Positions 16,629 to 27,700 of a stretch of 64,000 nucleotides of DNA are shown in pieces (the first letter of the stretch is position 1; each line of letters begins with the position of its first letter). Origin of the DNA: Rhizaria sp. SCN 62-66 (taxonomy: Eukaryota > Rhizaria, unplaced); the NCBI GenBank assembly GCA_001724265.1, contig MEDY01000236.1, forward strand, positions 17,407 to 81,406, read 5' to 3'. Below the pieces are notes generated by a model. It saw nothing but the letters and a program-made list of their open reading frames with translations, made no database searches and had not been told where the DNA came from. The position numbers were made by a program, and so were the translations under genes.

Positions 16629-18824
16629 CAACAGCAACAACAGCAGCCACAGAGTAAAGCTGCTGCAGTGAAGCCGGAGAATAATCCCATCAAGAGCAAT
16701 CCTAACAATACGACTAATAACGGCTCAAAGAGCAACAGCAGTACCAGTAGCAACGCCGCTGTTGCAGCTTCGACGAAACCGACTAATAGCAATACTCCTG
16801 CTTCCACAGTTGCCGCAGCAGCCATTGCCGCGGCCGGAGCTCCTGTCGCGAACGTGGCTTCATCACAGACACAGAATCCTCTCACTAAGGCTGAGCACAA
16901 GCTCACCAAACAGGAAGCGCACATCCAACGTGTCCTCGAGGCTGCAGCGCAAAAGAAAGAGCAAAACCGGCTGCGCACTCAAGAGCTTCAGAAAGCAGCA
17001 GCATTAAGGAAGGAGCTGCAGCAGCAGCAACTGAAGGAGGAACAAGAGCAAAAAAAGCTACAGGAGCATAAGAAAAAACAGCAACAGCAGCAGTCAAAAG
17101 CTGCGCAGCAGCAACAACAAGGGCCCGCCAAGAAGAGTGCTGCCGTGGTCGCAACGCAGGAGGTGAACAAGTTTGAGCAGCAGAATAAGAGTAACCTCAG
17201 CGTTGGGATGAGGGCTGAGCAAGAGAAGCTCGCGGACAAGGAGAAGCGGAAGCCTGTCGAGCAAGAGCAAGTTGCGTGGATGCCGACGGGCAACGAGAAG
17301 GCGGGGCAACAACAACAGCAGCACGAAAAAGAGCAGCGCGAGGCAGAGCTGCAGAAAACAAAGAGTAAGCAGGCTGAGCGTGAGAAGGCCGCTGTCGCCG
17401 CTACAAAGGCTGCGGAAGCTGCTGCCGCTGCCAAAATTTCGGCAGCTGTTAAGGCGAGGCTTGACGCGTAGATGTCATCGAAGCCCGAGATCTAGGAGAT
17501 GATGGCCTTGGCAGATGCCAAGAAGGAGTTTGCGAAGAAGCAGGAGCACGAGCGCGGGCTCAGGCATCTCGAATACGATGCAAAAGAGAGGCACGAGGCC
17601 GAGGCGAAGCAGGCTGAGCAGGTATTAAAGGTCAAGGAGAAGAAGATCCTTGAACAAGAACACAAACTCGCACTTGAAGCAAAAACCAAGCGTGGTCAAG
17701 AACAAAACTCAGTGCTGGCGCAGAAAAGTGACGTCATGAAGAAGTTGGAAGAAGAACAACTTGAACGTGAACAAAAGGTGAACAAAGTTACTGAGATGTT
17801 GACCAAGAAGCGTCAAGCTCTGGCTGCTGAGCGTGAACGCGAGGAGCATAAGCGTCTGCGCAAGGAAGAGCGTAAGCGCGAGAAAGCTGAGCGTGCTGCT
17901 GCACAGGAAAAGGAGACGACAGAGCAGGAGAGGCGACTTGAAGCTGAGAAAAAGAAGAAGCATGAAGAGAAGGAAAAAGAGCAGCGTAAGCGCGAAAAGG
18001 AGCAGCGCAAAGAGCATGAGCGCAAGACGCAGCACGAGCAGCAGGCATGCGACGAGGCAGCGAGGGCGCAGAAGAAGAAGAAGGAACAGGCGGAGACTGC
18101 AGAGGCGACGGCAGCTAAAATCAGGGAGAAGGCGAAGGCCGATGAGGAGGCCAAGAAAAAGGCCGACGCTAAGCTTGAGGCTAAGGCTACTGCTGCCGCC
18201 GCCGCCGCCGCTGCTGCTGCTGCTGCCGCAAAGGCGAAAGCTGACGCTACTGCGGCAAGGCCAGCGACAGAACTGCCGACACGCTCTCTGCGGTCAAACT
18301 CCACTGTTACCAACTCGACTTCAAGCTCTGGTACCAGCTACACCTCGAGCTCGAACTCCAGCTCCAGCTCCTGCGCGAGCGTCACCGCATCGGGCTCCCA
18401 CCGCGGCGCCGCGGCCGGCACGAGCGCGGCTGCGCTCGACGCCGCGGCCCGCCAAGCCGCGCTCGTCAGCACAAAGACTTCGGTGAGCGCGTCTGTTGCG
18501 CAGAATAACAGTGCCCCCGACACTTCTAGGACTGTTGTCAAGAGGAACACTTACAACTTCACAACTGACGATAAAGACAGCAAGAAGAAGATTGTCTGGT
18601 CTGCGGCAGCTGTTGCTGAGGCTGCGGCCGCGGCCGCTGCTGCAGCCTCTGGTCCGACTATTTTGCCGAGCGGCGCTGCGTCTGCGTCCCCCGTGTCAGC
18701 GCGAGCGACTGTGAGCGGTGCAGTGGCGACCGAGCCTCCCCGTGAGTCGCGCCGGCCGGGGACTGTGACGTGCCCCGACTATGACTCTGATCTGGACTCT
18801 GGGCCTGAGAATGGTCCGCGCTGA
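14764..18824 (+). CDS. Coiled-coil, polyQ protein with three in-frame TAGs and one frameshift
   Basis: ATG 14764 (one base after a likely 3' splice site) to TGA 18822-18824; about 1350 codons. Residues 1-330 are basic then Pro/Ala/Ser-rich. Residues ~330-460 form an Ala/Arg/Glu coiled coil (AYHAYRAQRLETERAYLAGM onward). Gln-rich sequence and a 29-codon CAA tract follow. The C-terminal half is a very long Lys/Glu/Gln coiled coil (KKEFAKKQEHERGLRHLEYD), then Ser/Ala-rich. The frame is interrupted by TAG at 16408-16410, 17469-17471 and 17493-17495, all flanked by continuing coding sequence in the same frame. At the end of the CAA tract (~16626-16632) one base appears to be missing: before it the frame is 14764-based, after it the frame shifts by one and polyQ simply continues. 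No GT-AG intron can explain this. Function unknown; perhaps a cytoskeletal or condensate scaffold. Confidence 0.65.
16540..16626 (+). repeat. (CAA)29 microsatellite, polyQ
   Basis: 29 uninterrupted CAA units, immediately followed by CACAACAGC where CAACAACAG would be expected. The apparent one-base loss sits at the repeat edge, where slippage or assembly error is most likely. Confidence 0.9.
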
Positions 18825-19250
18825 CGCGACGCTTAGAAAGGCCAGCAGCAGGCGCACGCTGCTACGGGCGTGCACACGTATCCTTCAGGCTCCGTGAATT
18901 ACTCAAGTTATGTCACAACAGGCGTGACTGCGTTTGTTGTATGACTTATGTTTAATCTAATTTATATAATCGAGATATCATTTCACAATAATGTTACCGA
19001 CATCTTAAGAACTACCCACGCAATACACAGTATTTATTCGGATATAATCGAGTAAAAATTTATAGAATGTATTCAAACAGCGGGGCATGGCCTGATCTTA
19101 ACGCGCATATTTGAGATGTGAGATTTGAGGGGTGGATAGCTGCGCAAGAGACTTTACAGTGTTTAAATGAGACTATGCCATAATTGAGTAATGTGCTCCA
19201 AGCATGTAGATGTGGTTCACGTGTACCCACAGGTAGTTATGCGTATGTAC
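18825..19250. other. Convergent intergenic region
   Basis: After the TGA at 18822 the same frame is open for a further ~37 codons (one TAG included) to TGA. The rest is AT-rich spacer holding both 3' untranslated regions. No gene called. Confidence 0.4.
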
Positions 19251-21192
19251 TCACGTGTTGCGCGCGTGCTCCTCTGCCTCACGCTGGCTGGAGCGGTCGT
19301 TGACATACCCGGCCATGCTGATAAGCGCAAGGATAGAAATGGCGACAAGTGCAAAAGGGACGACGATCTGCAGGAGAGTGATCATGCCCGTGCCTGCGCG
19401 CGAGTGAGTGATGCAACGGGAATACAAATAGAGTCAAGAGGAGTTCACGAGGTCGTGAGCAAATGATTTGAAAAGGCAATATCACAAAACACGAATGATA
19501 AGATGCACTGACGTTGAGTTACGAAGAAAGCGACAAGTTCCAGTGACGTACCAGTGAGAACAATGAAGAAGAAAATGATGCCCTTGATTGCCTCAATTGG
19601 GCCACTACTGAAGAAACCGGGTTGCATCGGCTCTAAACGCGCAAATACAAATATAAATAGAAAGTCAGTTGAGAAAAACAAGAAAAATTAGCAAATAATT
19701 GAAATATTCGAATTCATTTGAGTTATCACACACGACGATTCAGCTCCAAAGCCCTCTTGAGCACAACGTACCTCCGATGAGCACAGCGGGCCCAGCGTCG
19801 GCCAGCGCGACGAGCTGCGCGTCGAACGCGGCCTGGTCAAACGGGGCGGCGACGGCGTCGCTGGTGGCAGAGTCACGGTCGCTGCTGCCCTCAGTCGCGC
19901 CGTCCTTGGCGTTGGCGTTGGCCTTGGCGTCGGTCTTACTCTCGGCAGAGGCAGACTTGTCAGACGGGGCGCGAATCGCGCTATTGCAAAGAAAAACAAA
20001 AAAAGGAAAAAAAAGAAGCACAGTTAGCCAAGAGTGTAAAAATCGTGCATATCCCGGAGTATTGCATCAATCACAGTTGACTGACTGCGTAATGAGCGAC
20101 GTACGCGGTCGCGACGTTTTGCGCCTGCGTGATGAGGAGGTCCACGGCGGGCGCGTACACGTGCTCGTTGGCGTCGTAGAGCGCGTACTCGCGGATGTAC
20201 CACGGCACGCGGAAGATGAAGTCGAAGTAGCCAATGATGTTGCCCCACAAAAACTAAACGCACACAAGGGGACAGAATGAGTAGAATGTGAGCGATAACA
20301 CCGCGAGGAGTACCAAGCGACAAACAAAGCGCGACATAGCAATGTAGCAAAACTTCATCGAGTCTGCACAGTGATCGCATCAACACTCGCGACGTACGTA
20401 AGAGACAAAGTAGTCGACGATGACCTTGCCGATGAACGACACGATATCCGTGTCCCTGTCGTTGGCGAGCGCGTAGATGGCGTCGAACATCATGCCCGTC
20501 TTCCACGCGCTCACGCTAGACTCGCGCGCCGCCTCCAGCCGCTCCGCGTGCACGGCGCGCATTTCGGCCAGTGCGGACGGCGAGAAGAGCGAGGTGAGCG
20601 CGCGGCGCTGTGTGTGCGCGCTCTCCAGGTCGCGGGCGGCCACGGCGAGGGCGTTCTCGCGCTCCGAGGCCACGGCGCGCGCCGAGTCGATGCGCGCCTG
20701 CACCTCGGGCGGGTTGCGGCGCACAAGATTGCTGCGGATAAAGCAACGTAAAACAAAACGCAAGATGAAGAAAGTTGGTGACAGTTATGAGCGAGGTGTT
20801 TTTGATGTTTGGCTGATAATGAACGAGAGAGAGCAAGACTTATATGATACGTACCTGTGGCTCTGCGCCTCTTGATACTCGGCCTGCGCCTCGACAAACG
20901 CGTCCTCGGCGTCGACCTTGCGGCGGCGCACGGCGTCGAGCGCGGTGGGCTGGTTGAGGTCTCCCAGCAGCGCCAGCCGCCTGTCGGCCGAGGTTACCAA
21001 CGGGCGCGTGAGCGAGCCGTGGGGGCCCTTGACCAGCGCGCTTGCGGCGTCGAACTCGTCCGAGACAAAGAACTCGGGCCACGAGACGAAGACCATGCTC
21101 ATGATGACAAACGTGAGGATGACCCACGTGCGTGTGGAGCAGCGGAGGATGCTGCTGAAGCGCAGGTTGAACCCCAGCGGCTCATCGTCCAT
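19251..21192 (-). CDS. Six-exon membrane protein of unknown family
   Basis: Exons 21192-20855, 20731-20398, 20253-20105, 19980-19772, 19632-19552, 19393-19251; 417 aa, TGA stop. All five introns start GTACGT, and all junction phases agree. A hydrophobic helix lies near the N-terminus (TWVILTFVIMSMVFVSWPEF). A Glu/Ala/Arg coiled-coil segment (~residues 85-190) follows, then an aromatic region with IGYFDFIFRVPWYIREYALY that may be membrane-associated. A charged Ala/Asp/Ser linker leads to two closely spaced C-terminal helices (GIIFFFIVLTGTG and LLQIVVPFALVAISILALIS), with the short tail NDRSSQREAEEHARNT. No family recognised; probably an endomembrane or mitochondrial membrane protein. A GTGAGT overlaps the stop, so a further 3' exon cannot be excluded. 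Confidence 0.7.
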
Positions 21193-21597
21193 GAAGGCTA
21201 GCTATACTTCACATTGAGAGTAAGAGATACAGAGTTTTAATTAGAATGGCTAAATTAAGTACACGCATTGAATTCGGTATGCGCTTCTTGTTAGAGTTGA
21301 CGATCAGAATCTCGAGATATCTCGTTTGAAAAACAAGCCATCACAAGCTTTGCGATCTTGCTGACTACTGGTGACAAGCGACCAATGATCCACGTGAGCA
21401 ATGTACAAACGTCAGGATATGAGAAGCAAGAAAAACACGAGTTCAGTTTGCGCAGAGACCAAGGCCAGATATTACTTTATTTTAACACAACATGACCCTA
21501 TTGAGCACTCTATATAACATTACCGTCGCATATCGCACATAACGCAGCAACAGTTTGTGATACGATTCGTGACTACTAAGGCAGCAGCACGCGCAGC
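21193..21597. other. Intergenic spacer
   Basis: 405 AT-rich bases between the start of the membrane-protein gene and the end of UCHL5, both on the minus strand. It must contain the promoter of the former. Nothing else visible. Confidence 0.4.
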
Positions 21598-22912
21598 TCA
21601 CCTGTGGCCGCCGCGCTTGTTGCTGTAGTAGAGCAGCGCCATGATCTGCTCCATCTCCTCCTTCTTCTTCTGCGCGGCCTTCTTCTCGGCCCTGGCGGCG
21701 GACAGCGGCGCGGCGGCCGCCAGCACCTCGTCCAGCTTCCCCTCGCGCTCCAGCGCCCGCAGCAGCTCGACCGCGAACGGGACGTAGTTGTGCCCGCGTC
21801 GCGCGTTGCGCTCCCGCGCGCGCTCGCGGTCGCCCCGCAGCGCCGCGGCCTCGCGCTCCGCCGCCGCGGCCGCGGACGCGTTCCCGCGCGCGCGCGCCGC
21901 CGCAGCCGCAGCCTCGGCCGCGGACAGGGCACTCTTGTCGATCGTCAGCAGCGAGTACTCGAGCTCGGAGGCCTGCGAGAAGCGGGCGATGCGTGCTGTA
22001 ATGGCCTCGGCCGCCACCGTGCGCCACTCGCTGCTCGGATCCGTGTCGTCCTCGGCGTTGCACTCAGAAGCAGTCGCAGTCGCATTGATGGTCATGTTGT
22101 TGGTGTTGTTGTTGTTGTTGCCGGCCGCGTCGTCGATCATAGGCGCCCCGGCCTCCTGGCTGCCCGCATCGGCGCTCACAGCGCCGACCCAGCCGGGCAC
22201 TTTACCGACGGCGATGGGTCCCTGCTTGAGCCCGTCGAGCTCCCACACGGTGCCGCCCACCGGCACGTAGGCGACGTAGTGGTACGCGCGCCCTGGCCCG
22301 CCGCCGCGGCCGCCGCGCGTGCTCAGCGCGTCCGGCGGCTCAAACGCGTTGTGCGCGGCGCGGAGCAGCGCGCTCTCGCCGATGGCTTCGCCGCGGATGT
22401 CGGCGGGCAGGTCCAGAGCGAAGGCGCGGAACTCGGTCAGCGCGGGGCCCAAATCAGCGGCGCGGGGGCGGTTGAGCAGCACGGAGAGCACGGCCTGGCT
22501 CGCGCAGGCGTTGGTGACGGTCTGATGCGCGAAGAAGAGTCCCGGAACGGCGGCGGGGTCGGTCACGGGGCGCGGGTCGGCCTGGCGGGACCACTGGAAG
22601 AGAAACACCATACCCAGGCAGGGCTGCTCGGGGGGCAGCGACAGAGAGGACAGGTCGAAGACCTCGTTGACGTCGACGCCGGAGACGCCCATTCGCTCGA
22701 TGAGCTCAGTGAACACACCTACAAGTGTGAATATGTGCAATATGTGGCGGTCAGTGTGATCGTGTTGCGTTTCAATGCGGACATGCGAGATACAGAAAGA
22801 AGCATTCAATGAAGCTGTAGTGAAAGCGAACTCACGGAAGAGTACAGAACATGAAGAAGAACGTACTGGGCTCGTTTTCGATCGTAAACCACTCGTCTGA
22901 GGAGTCGGACAT
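21598..22912 (-). CDS. UCHL5: Ubiquitin carboxyl-terminal hydrolase UCH37/UCHL5 (peptidase C12)
   Basis: Exon 1 22912-22867 (ATG 22912), intron starting GTACGT, exon 2 22718-21598; 388 aa, TGA stop. UCH37 is a cysteine deubiquitinase that works with the 26S proteasome (via RPN13) and INO80. The catalytic set is intact by comparison with the human enzyme: Q81 (oxyanion hole) and nucleophile C87 in FFAHQTVTNACASQAV, H162 in YHYVAYVPV and D177 in WELDGL. Human UCHL5 starts EWCLMESDPGVFTELI; this protein has EWFTIENEPSVFTELI. The UCH37-specific C-terminal ULD region is present (RRGHNYVPFAVELLRALE), ending in a Lys-rich tail. A ~60-residue Asn/Thr/Ala insert lies between GPIAVGKVPGWVGAV and the SSEWRTVAAEAITARI helix. 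Divergent from CLYBL, with 516 bases between the two starts. Confidence 0.93.
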
Positions 22913-23428
22913 ACGAATCTGAGTTGTGGGGAGTGGTGTGGACAAGGAACACAGCGAGGGACATGTCGTAGGTGAGGGTGAGGCGACTTTGAGTGACGAA
23001 CGGCAACAACGAGTGTAGGTGAAGAATAGCGCCACAGCACGGTAGACACACGGATCACTTAATGCAAATAGAGTATAATAAATATATTGTTGCATAATAG
23101 TACATAGTACCGCGACAGTTGCTACTACGGTTGTTTCGTGAAGCGCATAACAGTTGATTTCGAGTGTTGTTGAGGCGCCTCCACGACCCACCGCGCAAAA
23201 GCGATCGTGGTGGTATTCCATAGATGCATCATTACGCCACAGACAGATCATTCAACGCATGTTGCAAAGAAATAAGATGTATTTCATTTTATTGAATAAT
23301 ATATATTTGTCACACAAAGCCAAGCCTACATATTCACGAGATATCCACCTTCTTGTTACTGCCACGCGCTCTTCATACCATCGTATCTCCTTTGCTTTCA
23401 CCCGACTCGCCCCCTGGCTCCTCAACAG
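22913..23428. other. Divergent promoter region UCHL5/CLYBL
   Basis: 516 AT-rich bases between two divergent starts. Contains a polypyrimidine stretch just before the CLYBL ATG ending CTCAACAG, which could be the end of a 5' untranslated intron. No other feature called. Confidence 0.4.
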
Positions 23429-24433
23429 ATGCGTCCTTCGACTGTGACCCGTGTCGCGCTCACCGCGCCTATTGTCCGTCTGTTCAGCAGCAGCGCGGCC
23501 TCTGCGGCCGCGGCCCCGTTCCGCCCGCGCCGCTCGTTCCTCTACATCCCCGGCTCCTCCGCCAAGATGCTCGCCAAGCCCGTAGCGTCGTACGGCGCCG
23601 ACACCGTGTGCCTGGACCTCGAGGACGGCGTCGCTGCGAACCAGAAGTCCGAGGCGCGCGCGCTCATCTCGCAGCACCTGCAGTCGCAGTCGGCGCCGGC
23701 GAGCGTGGAGCGCATGGTGCGCATCAACCCGATGTCGACGCGCCAGGGCGTCGAGGACCTCGAGTTCGTGCTGGCTCAGCCCGTGCTGCCGGACGGCATC
23801 TGCATCCCCAAGCTCGACACGCCCGCCGAGCTCACCGAGGCCGCAGAGATGATTGCCGCCGCCGAGGCGCGCGTGTCGGCCGCCACGGGCAAGTTCGTCC
23901 CCCGCCTGCCTATTATCGGGCTCATCGAGTCCCCGCTGTCGCTGATGAACCTGCGCGACATCACCACCACGCGCGGCTCCGACCGCCTCGCGGGCGTCAT
24001 CTTCGGCGGCGACGACTACGGCTCCGCCGTGGGCGCCACGCGCACTGCGAGCAACCACGAGCTGGCCTTCGCGCGCGGCTGGACGCTCACTGTTGCTAAG
24101 GCGGCCGGCATCCAGGCCATCGACATCGTCCACAAGACGTTCAAGGACCAGGACGGGCTCCGCGCCGAGTGCCAGGAGGCGGCCGAGATGGGCTACACGG
24201 GCAAGCAGCTTATCCACCCGCTGCAGGTCGCCACCACGAACGAGCTCTTCGCGCCCTCGCCTGCGCTGCTGCGCTGGGCCAAGAAGGTCGTCGACGCTGC
24301 TGCGCACCACCAGTCGCTCGGCACAGGCGCCTTCGCGCTCGACGGCGTCATGATCGACATGCCCACCGTCAAGCTTGCCGCGGGCCTCTACGCGCGCGGC
24401 ATCGCCTGCGGCGTCACTCCGGCTGCAGAGTAA
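23429..24433 (+). CDS. CLYBL: Mitochondrial citramalyl-CoA lyase (CitE-like)
   Basis: Single exon, 334 aa, ATG 23429 and TAA 24431. CLYBL cleaves citramalyl-CoA to acetyl-CoA and pyruvate in the mitochondrial matrix, in the C5-dicarboxylate/itaconate detoxification route. The first ~30 residues are basic, hydroxylated and free of acids, as in a mitochondrial presequence. The HpcH/HpaI-CitE barrel then begins at RSFLYIPGSSAKMLAK. Family motifs follow: CLDLEDGVA (E65, D66; metal/CoA site region), MVRINPMST (substrate Arg), PIIGLIESPLSL and FGGDDYGSAVGATR. The C-terminal half keeps GYTGKQLIHPLQ, typical of CLYBL/CitE. Length agrees with animal CLYBL (~340 aa). Confidence 0.93.
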   Translation: MRPSTVTRVALTAPIVRLFSSSAASAAAAPFRPRRSFLYIPGSSAKMLAKPVASYGADTVCLDLEDGVAANQKSEARALISQHLQSQSAPASVERMVRINPMSTRQGVEDLEFVLAQPVLPDGICIPKLDTPAELTEAAEMIAAAEARVSAATGKFVPRLPIIGLIESPLSLMNLRDITTTRGSDRLAGVIFGGDDYGSAVGATRTASNHELAFARGWTLTVAKAAGIQAIDIVHKTFKDQDGLRAECQEAAEMGYTGKQLIHPLQVATTNELFAPSPALLRWAKKVVDAAAHHQSLGTGAFALDGVMIDMPTVKLAAGLYARGIACGVTPAAE

Positions 24434-24710
24434 ACAAGGCAAGGAGACGAGTAACAGAGTCGAATTTCGGCGAAGGAACACTGCTTTGTTGAGAGATAGG
24501 CGCACATGATATACAATAGAATAGAACGCAAATACATTAATTATTCATTATTTTAAGTGAAGTTGTTTGATTTATGATATTAGTTGAACATTAATGTGTT
24601 GTATTCCTTCTTTATATAACAATACAATCAAATCACACTCATTGATTCAGTTCTATGGCCCAAACACACATGTTCTACGTCGCCGTTACGCTACCGGCGC
24701 GGCGTTAGGC

Positions 24711-27700
24711 TCAGTCCCTGTGGGCCTGCTGCTCAACCAGCGCGGCAACCTGCTCCGACATCTCGGCCACGACATGCTCGTAGTTGCCCAGCGCCGTCGC
24801 CATCTCGCGCTCCAGGTCCGCCTTCGCGCCCGCCAGCTGGTCGCGCTCGCGCGCAGCGCCCGCCGCGGTGTGGGCAGCGGCCACGAGCGCCACGGCCATG
24901 CGCTGCGCCGAGAGCGCCGCCGCGCTGGCGCCAGCTTCCGCGTGCATGACCTGCGCCAGCAGCCCCGCGGACTCGCCGCGCTGGGCGCGCCCCGCCGCGG
25001 CCGTGAGCGCGCGGCGGAACGCGGCGCCGGCGCTGCGGGCCGCGGCCTCGGCGGCGGCCACGGGGTCGCGCTCGACGGCCTCGGCCTCGGCGGCGCTAGC
25101 GTGCGCGAGAGCCTGCGCCGCGTGCGAGTGCGCGTGTGCGTGCGAGTGGGCAGCAATGCGGGGCTTGAGGGTGAAAGAGAGCGAGTACTTGGACCGCGTG
25201 CGCGGCACAGCAGTCGTCGCGACAGCGGCCGCAGCAGCGGCAGCGGCGCCGGCGAGCTTGGTGCTGCTGCCGGCAGTGCTGTTGCTGTTGTTCACAGCGG
25301 CGGCGGAGGCAGCGAGTTCGGCTAGCATGTCCTTGACCTCGCTCTCGACATCGCCAACAGCAGCAACGACAGTGCCAGAGCTACTATTCGCGCTGAGCCT
25401 GAGCGCGCGCTCGGCCCGCGCGGCCCGCTCCGCCAGCGCCGCGACCTGGCCCTGCGCCACCATGCGCGCGCGCGCCGCGTCCGCCGCGGCGGCCTCTGCC
25501 CGCTGCGCCCGCGCCTCGGCCGCCGCGGCGTGCGCCTCGGCCGCGTCTGCCCGCGCGCGCTGCGTCCCGGCCTCGGCCTCGACCGCGGCGCGCGCCGAGT
25601 CGCCGCCGGCGGCCGCGGCGCGCGCGTCTGCCCCCGCGACCTCGGCGGCGGCGAGCTGCGCCTGCAGCCGGGTGACTTCACTCGCCAGCGCCTCGACCGC
25701 GGCGGCTAGCGCGGCGTTGGCGTTGGCGCCGCGGACCAGCGCGGCCCCGCGCAGCGCCGCCACCGCGGCGGGGTCCGCGCCCGCGGGCACGCCCGCCACC
25801 GCCACAGTCGAGGCCGCACTCGCAGTCGCGGTCGCGGCCGCTGATCCAGTATGCGCGCTCGTGCTGGCACTGGCACCGGCAGCAGAAGCAGACGTAGTGG
25901 CTGCAGCGGCGGCGGCGGCGGCGGCGGCGGGGAGAGCGCGCAGCGCCCCCAGGAAGCCCGTGGTCTGCGTGTACAGCGCGGCGCGGTCGGCGGCCGCCGC
26001 GGCGCTGGCGGCGACGGGCGCGGGCAGAGCGCGCGCGTTGGGCGCGGACGCGTCGGGAGCAGAGGCGTCGGGCGTGAAGGCCGAGAGGAAGGCGGCCAGG
26101 TCGCTGCGCACGCTCCACCCGCGCGTGGCGGGCGCGGCGGCGCAGTCCACCATCACGGCCCCCGAGGCGGCGCGCGCGGCGCCCGCGTCGGCCTCGGCGT
26201 CGGCAACAGCGTCGTCCGCCGCCGCGGTCGCCGCCGCACACTCGCGCTCGCTGCCCGGGAGCGCGGCAGTCGACGCGTGCGATGCGAGCGACAGGCCGTC
26301 CGCGGCGGCGGCGTCAGCGCGCGCGCCGTCGGCCCTCGCGGCGACGACAGCAGAGCTCGAAGCAGCAGACGTAGCGGCAGTGCCTCTAGTCAGCGCCGCC
26401 ACCGCGGCCGCAGTGTCCGCCGCGGTCACCGGGGGCCCCGCGTCGGCGGCGGCGTCCACGGCGGCCACGGCCTCGGTCGCCGTCGCCACCAGCGCGCCCG
26501 CCGCGGTGGCCACGGCGGCGGCGGCGGCGGCGAGGTTGCCCAGCGCCGTACCGACCGCGGCGTTGGCGCGGCGCAGCTCCTGCGGCGCGAGCAAGACTGA
26601 GCGCTCCACGGTCGCCATCGCGGCCCAGCGCGCGGTGACCGTGGCCAGCGCCGCCGCCACAGACTGGCACTGCACCGGCGCGCCCGCGAAGGGCAGCTGC
26701 GCCAGCGCCGCGGCCGCGGCGGTCGAGACGGGCGCGGCGGACCCCGCGGCGGCGGCGGCAGCAGCAGTCGCAGTCGAGTTGGCCCCGGCTGCGCCGCCGC
26801 TGCCAGCGCTGGACGCCGACGTCGCTGCCGCACTGGCGGCAGTGGTGAGCGCGCAGGCGAGCGCGAGGTCAAGGCAGGCGGCGGCGCGGGGTCCCGGCGT
26901 CCAAAGGTGCGGCACATGCACGCCCGCTACGCCCGCCCATAGCGGGCGCGCGCTCGCCGCGCCCGTCTTGCTGCTGCTGCTCCTCGCGGCGTCTCGCTGG
27001 GCGTTGGCGACTGTGAGCGCGCGCGTGGTGTCGACGGCGGCGGCGGCGCGCGAGAAGAGCGCGGCGGCCTCTTCGAGCGCAAGGCACAGGTGCGTCTTGT
27101 GTCCGCGCCACACGGCCTGGCGCTCGGCACCCGTGACCGCGAGCCCGGGGTTGTAGAGCACGGCGTCGGCGGCGCAGACCGTGTGCACACACTCGGCCGC
27201 GGCCGCCAGCGCCGACAGCGCGCCCGACGCCAGGCACAGCAACACCTGCGCGGGGGCTGGCGTGCGCGAGGCAGGCTGACCGCTGCCGCTGCCGCTGATG
27301 CTAGCCGCGGTGCCATCGTTGTGCTCGACATCGCCATCATCGTCGTCGTCGTCGTTCAGGGTGAGGTGAGGGAAGAGATCAGTATCGGACGCGGGGTCGC
27401 CCGTCGCAGCCGTCACGGCGGCGCGCGCGGCACACATCAGCGCCTCGCTCTCGTTCTCAGTCTCCGGAGCGCCCGCGCCCGCGCCCGCGCCACCAGCTCC
27501 GGCCACAGTGATTTGCTTCGAGTTGTTGTTGTTGTTGTTGTTCCCGGCAGAGCGCAGCCACGCGAGCGCGCCGGCAAGCGCGCTAGTGCGGCGCACTGCC
27601 CGCGCAACGACGCTGTCAAGCAGCGACCCGGCGGCGTCGGGCGACAGCGAGAGCGCGGCGGCCGAGGCGCCGCCCGAGTTGGCAGCCGCGGAAAAGGCCG

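Noticed and set aside
12795-18824. Interpretation of the TAG-interrupted genes as pseudogenes
   Set aside because: All nine lesions would have to be TAG, with no TAA or TGA and (apart from one indel in a CAA tract) no other decay. They fall in intact, well-spliced genes, and repeat and paralogue comparisons place Gln there.
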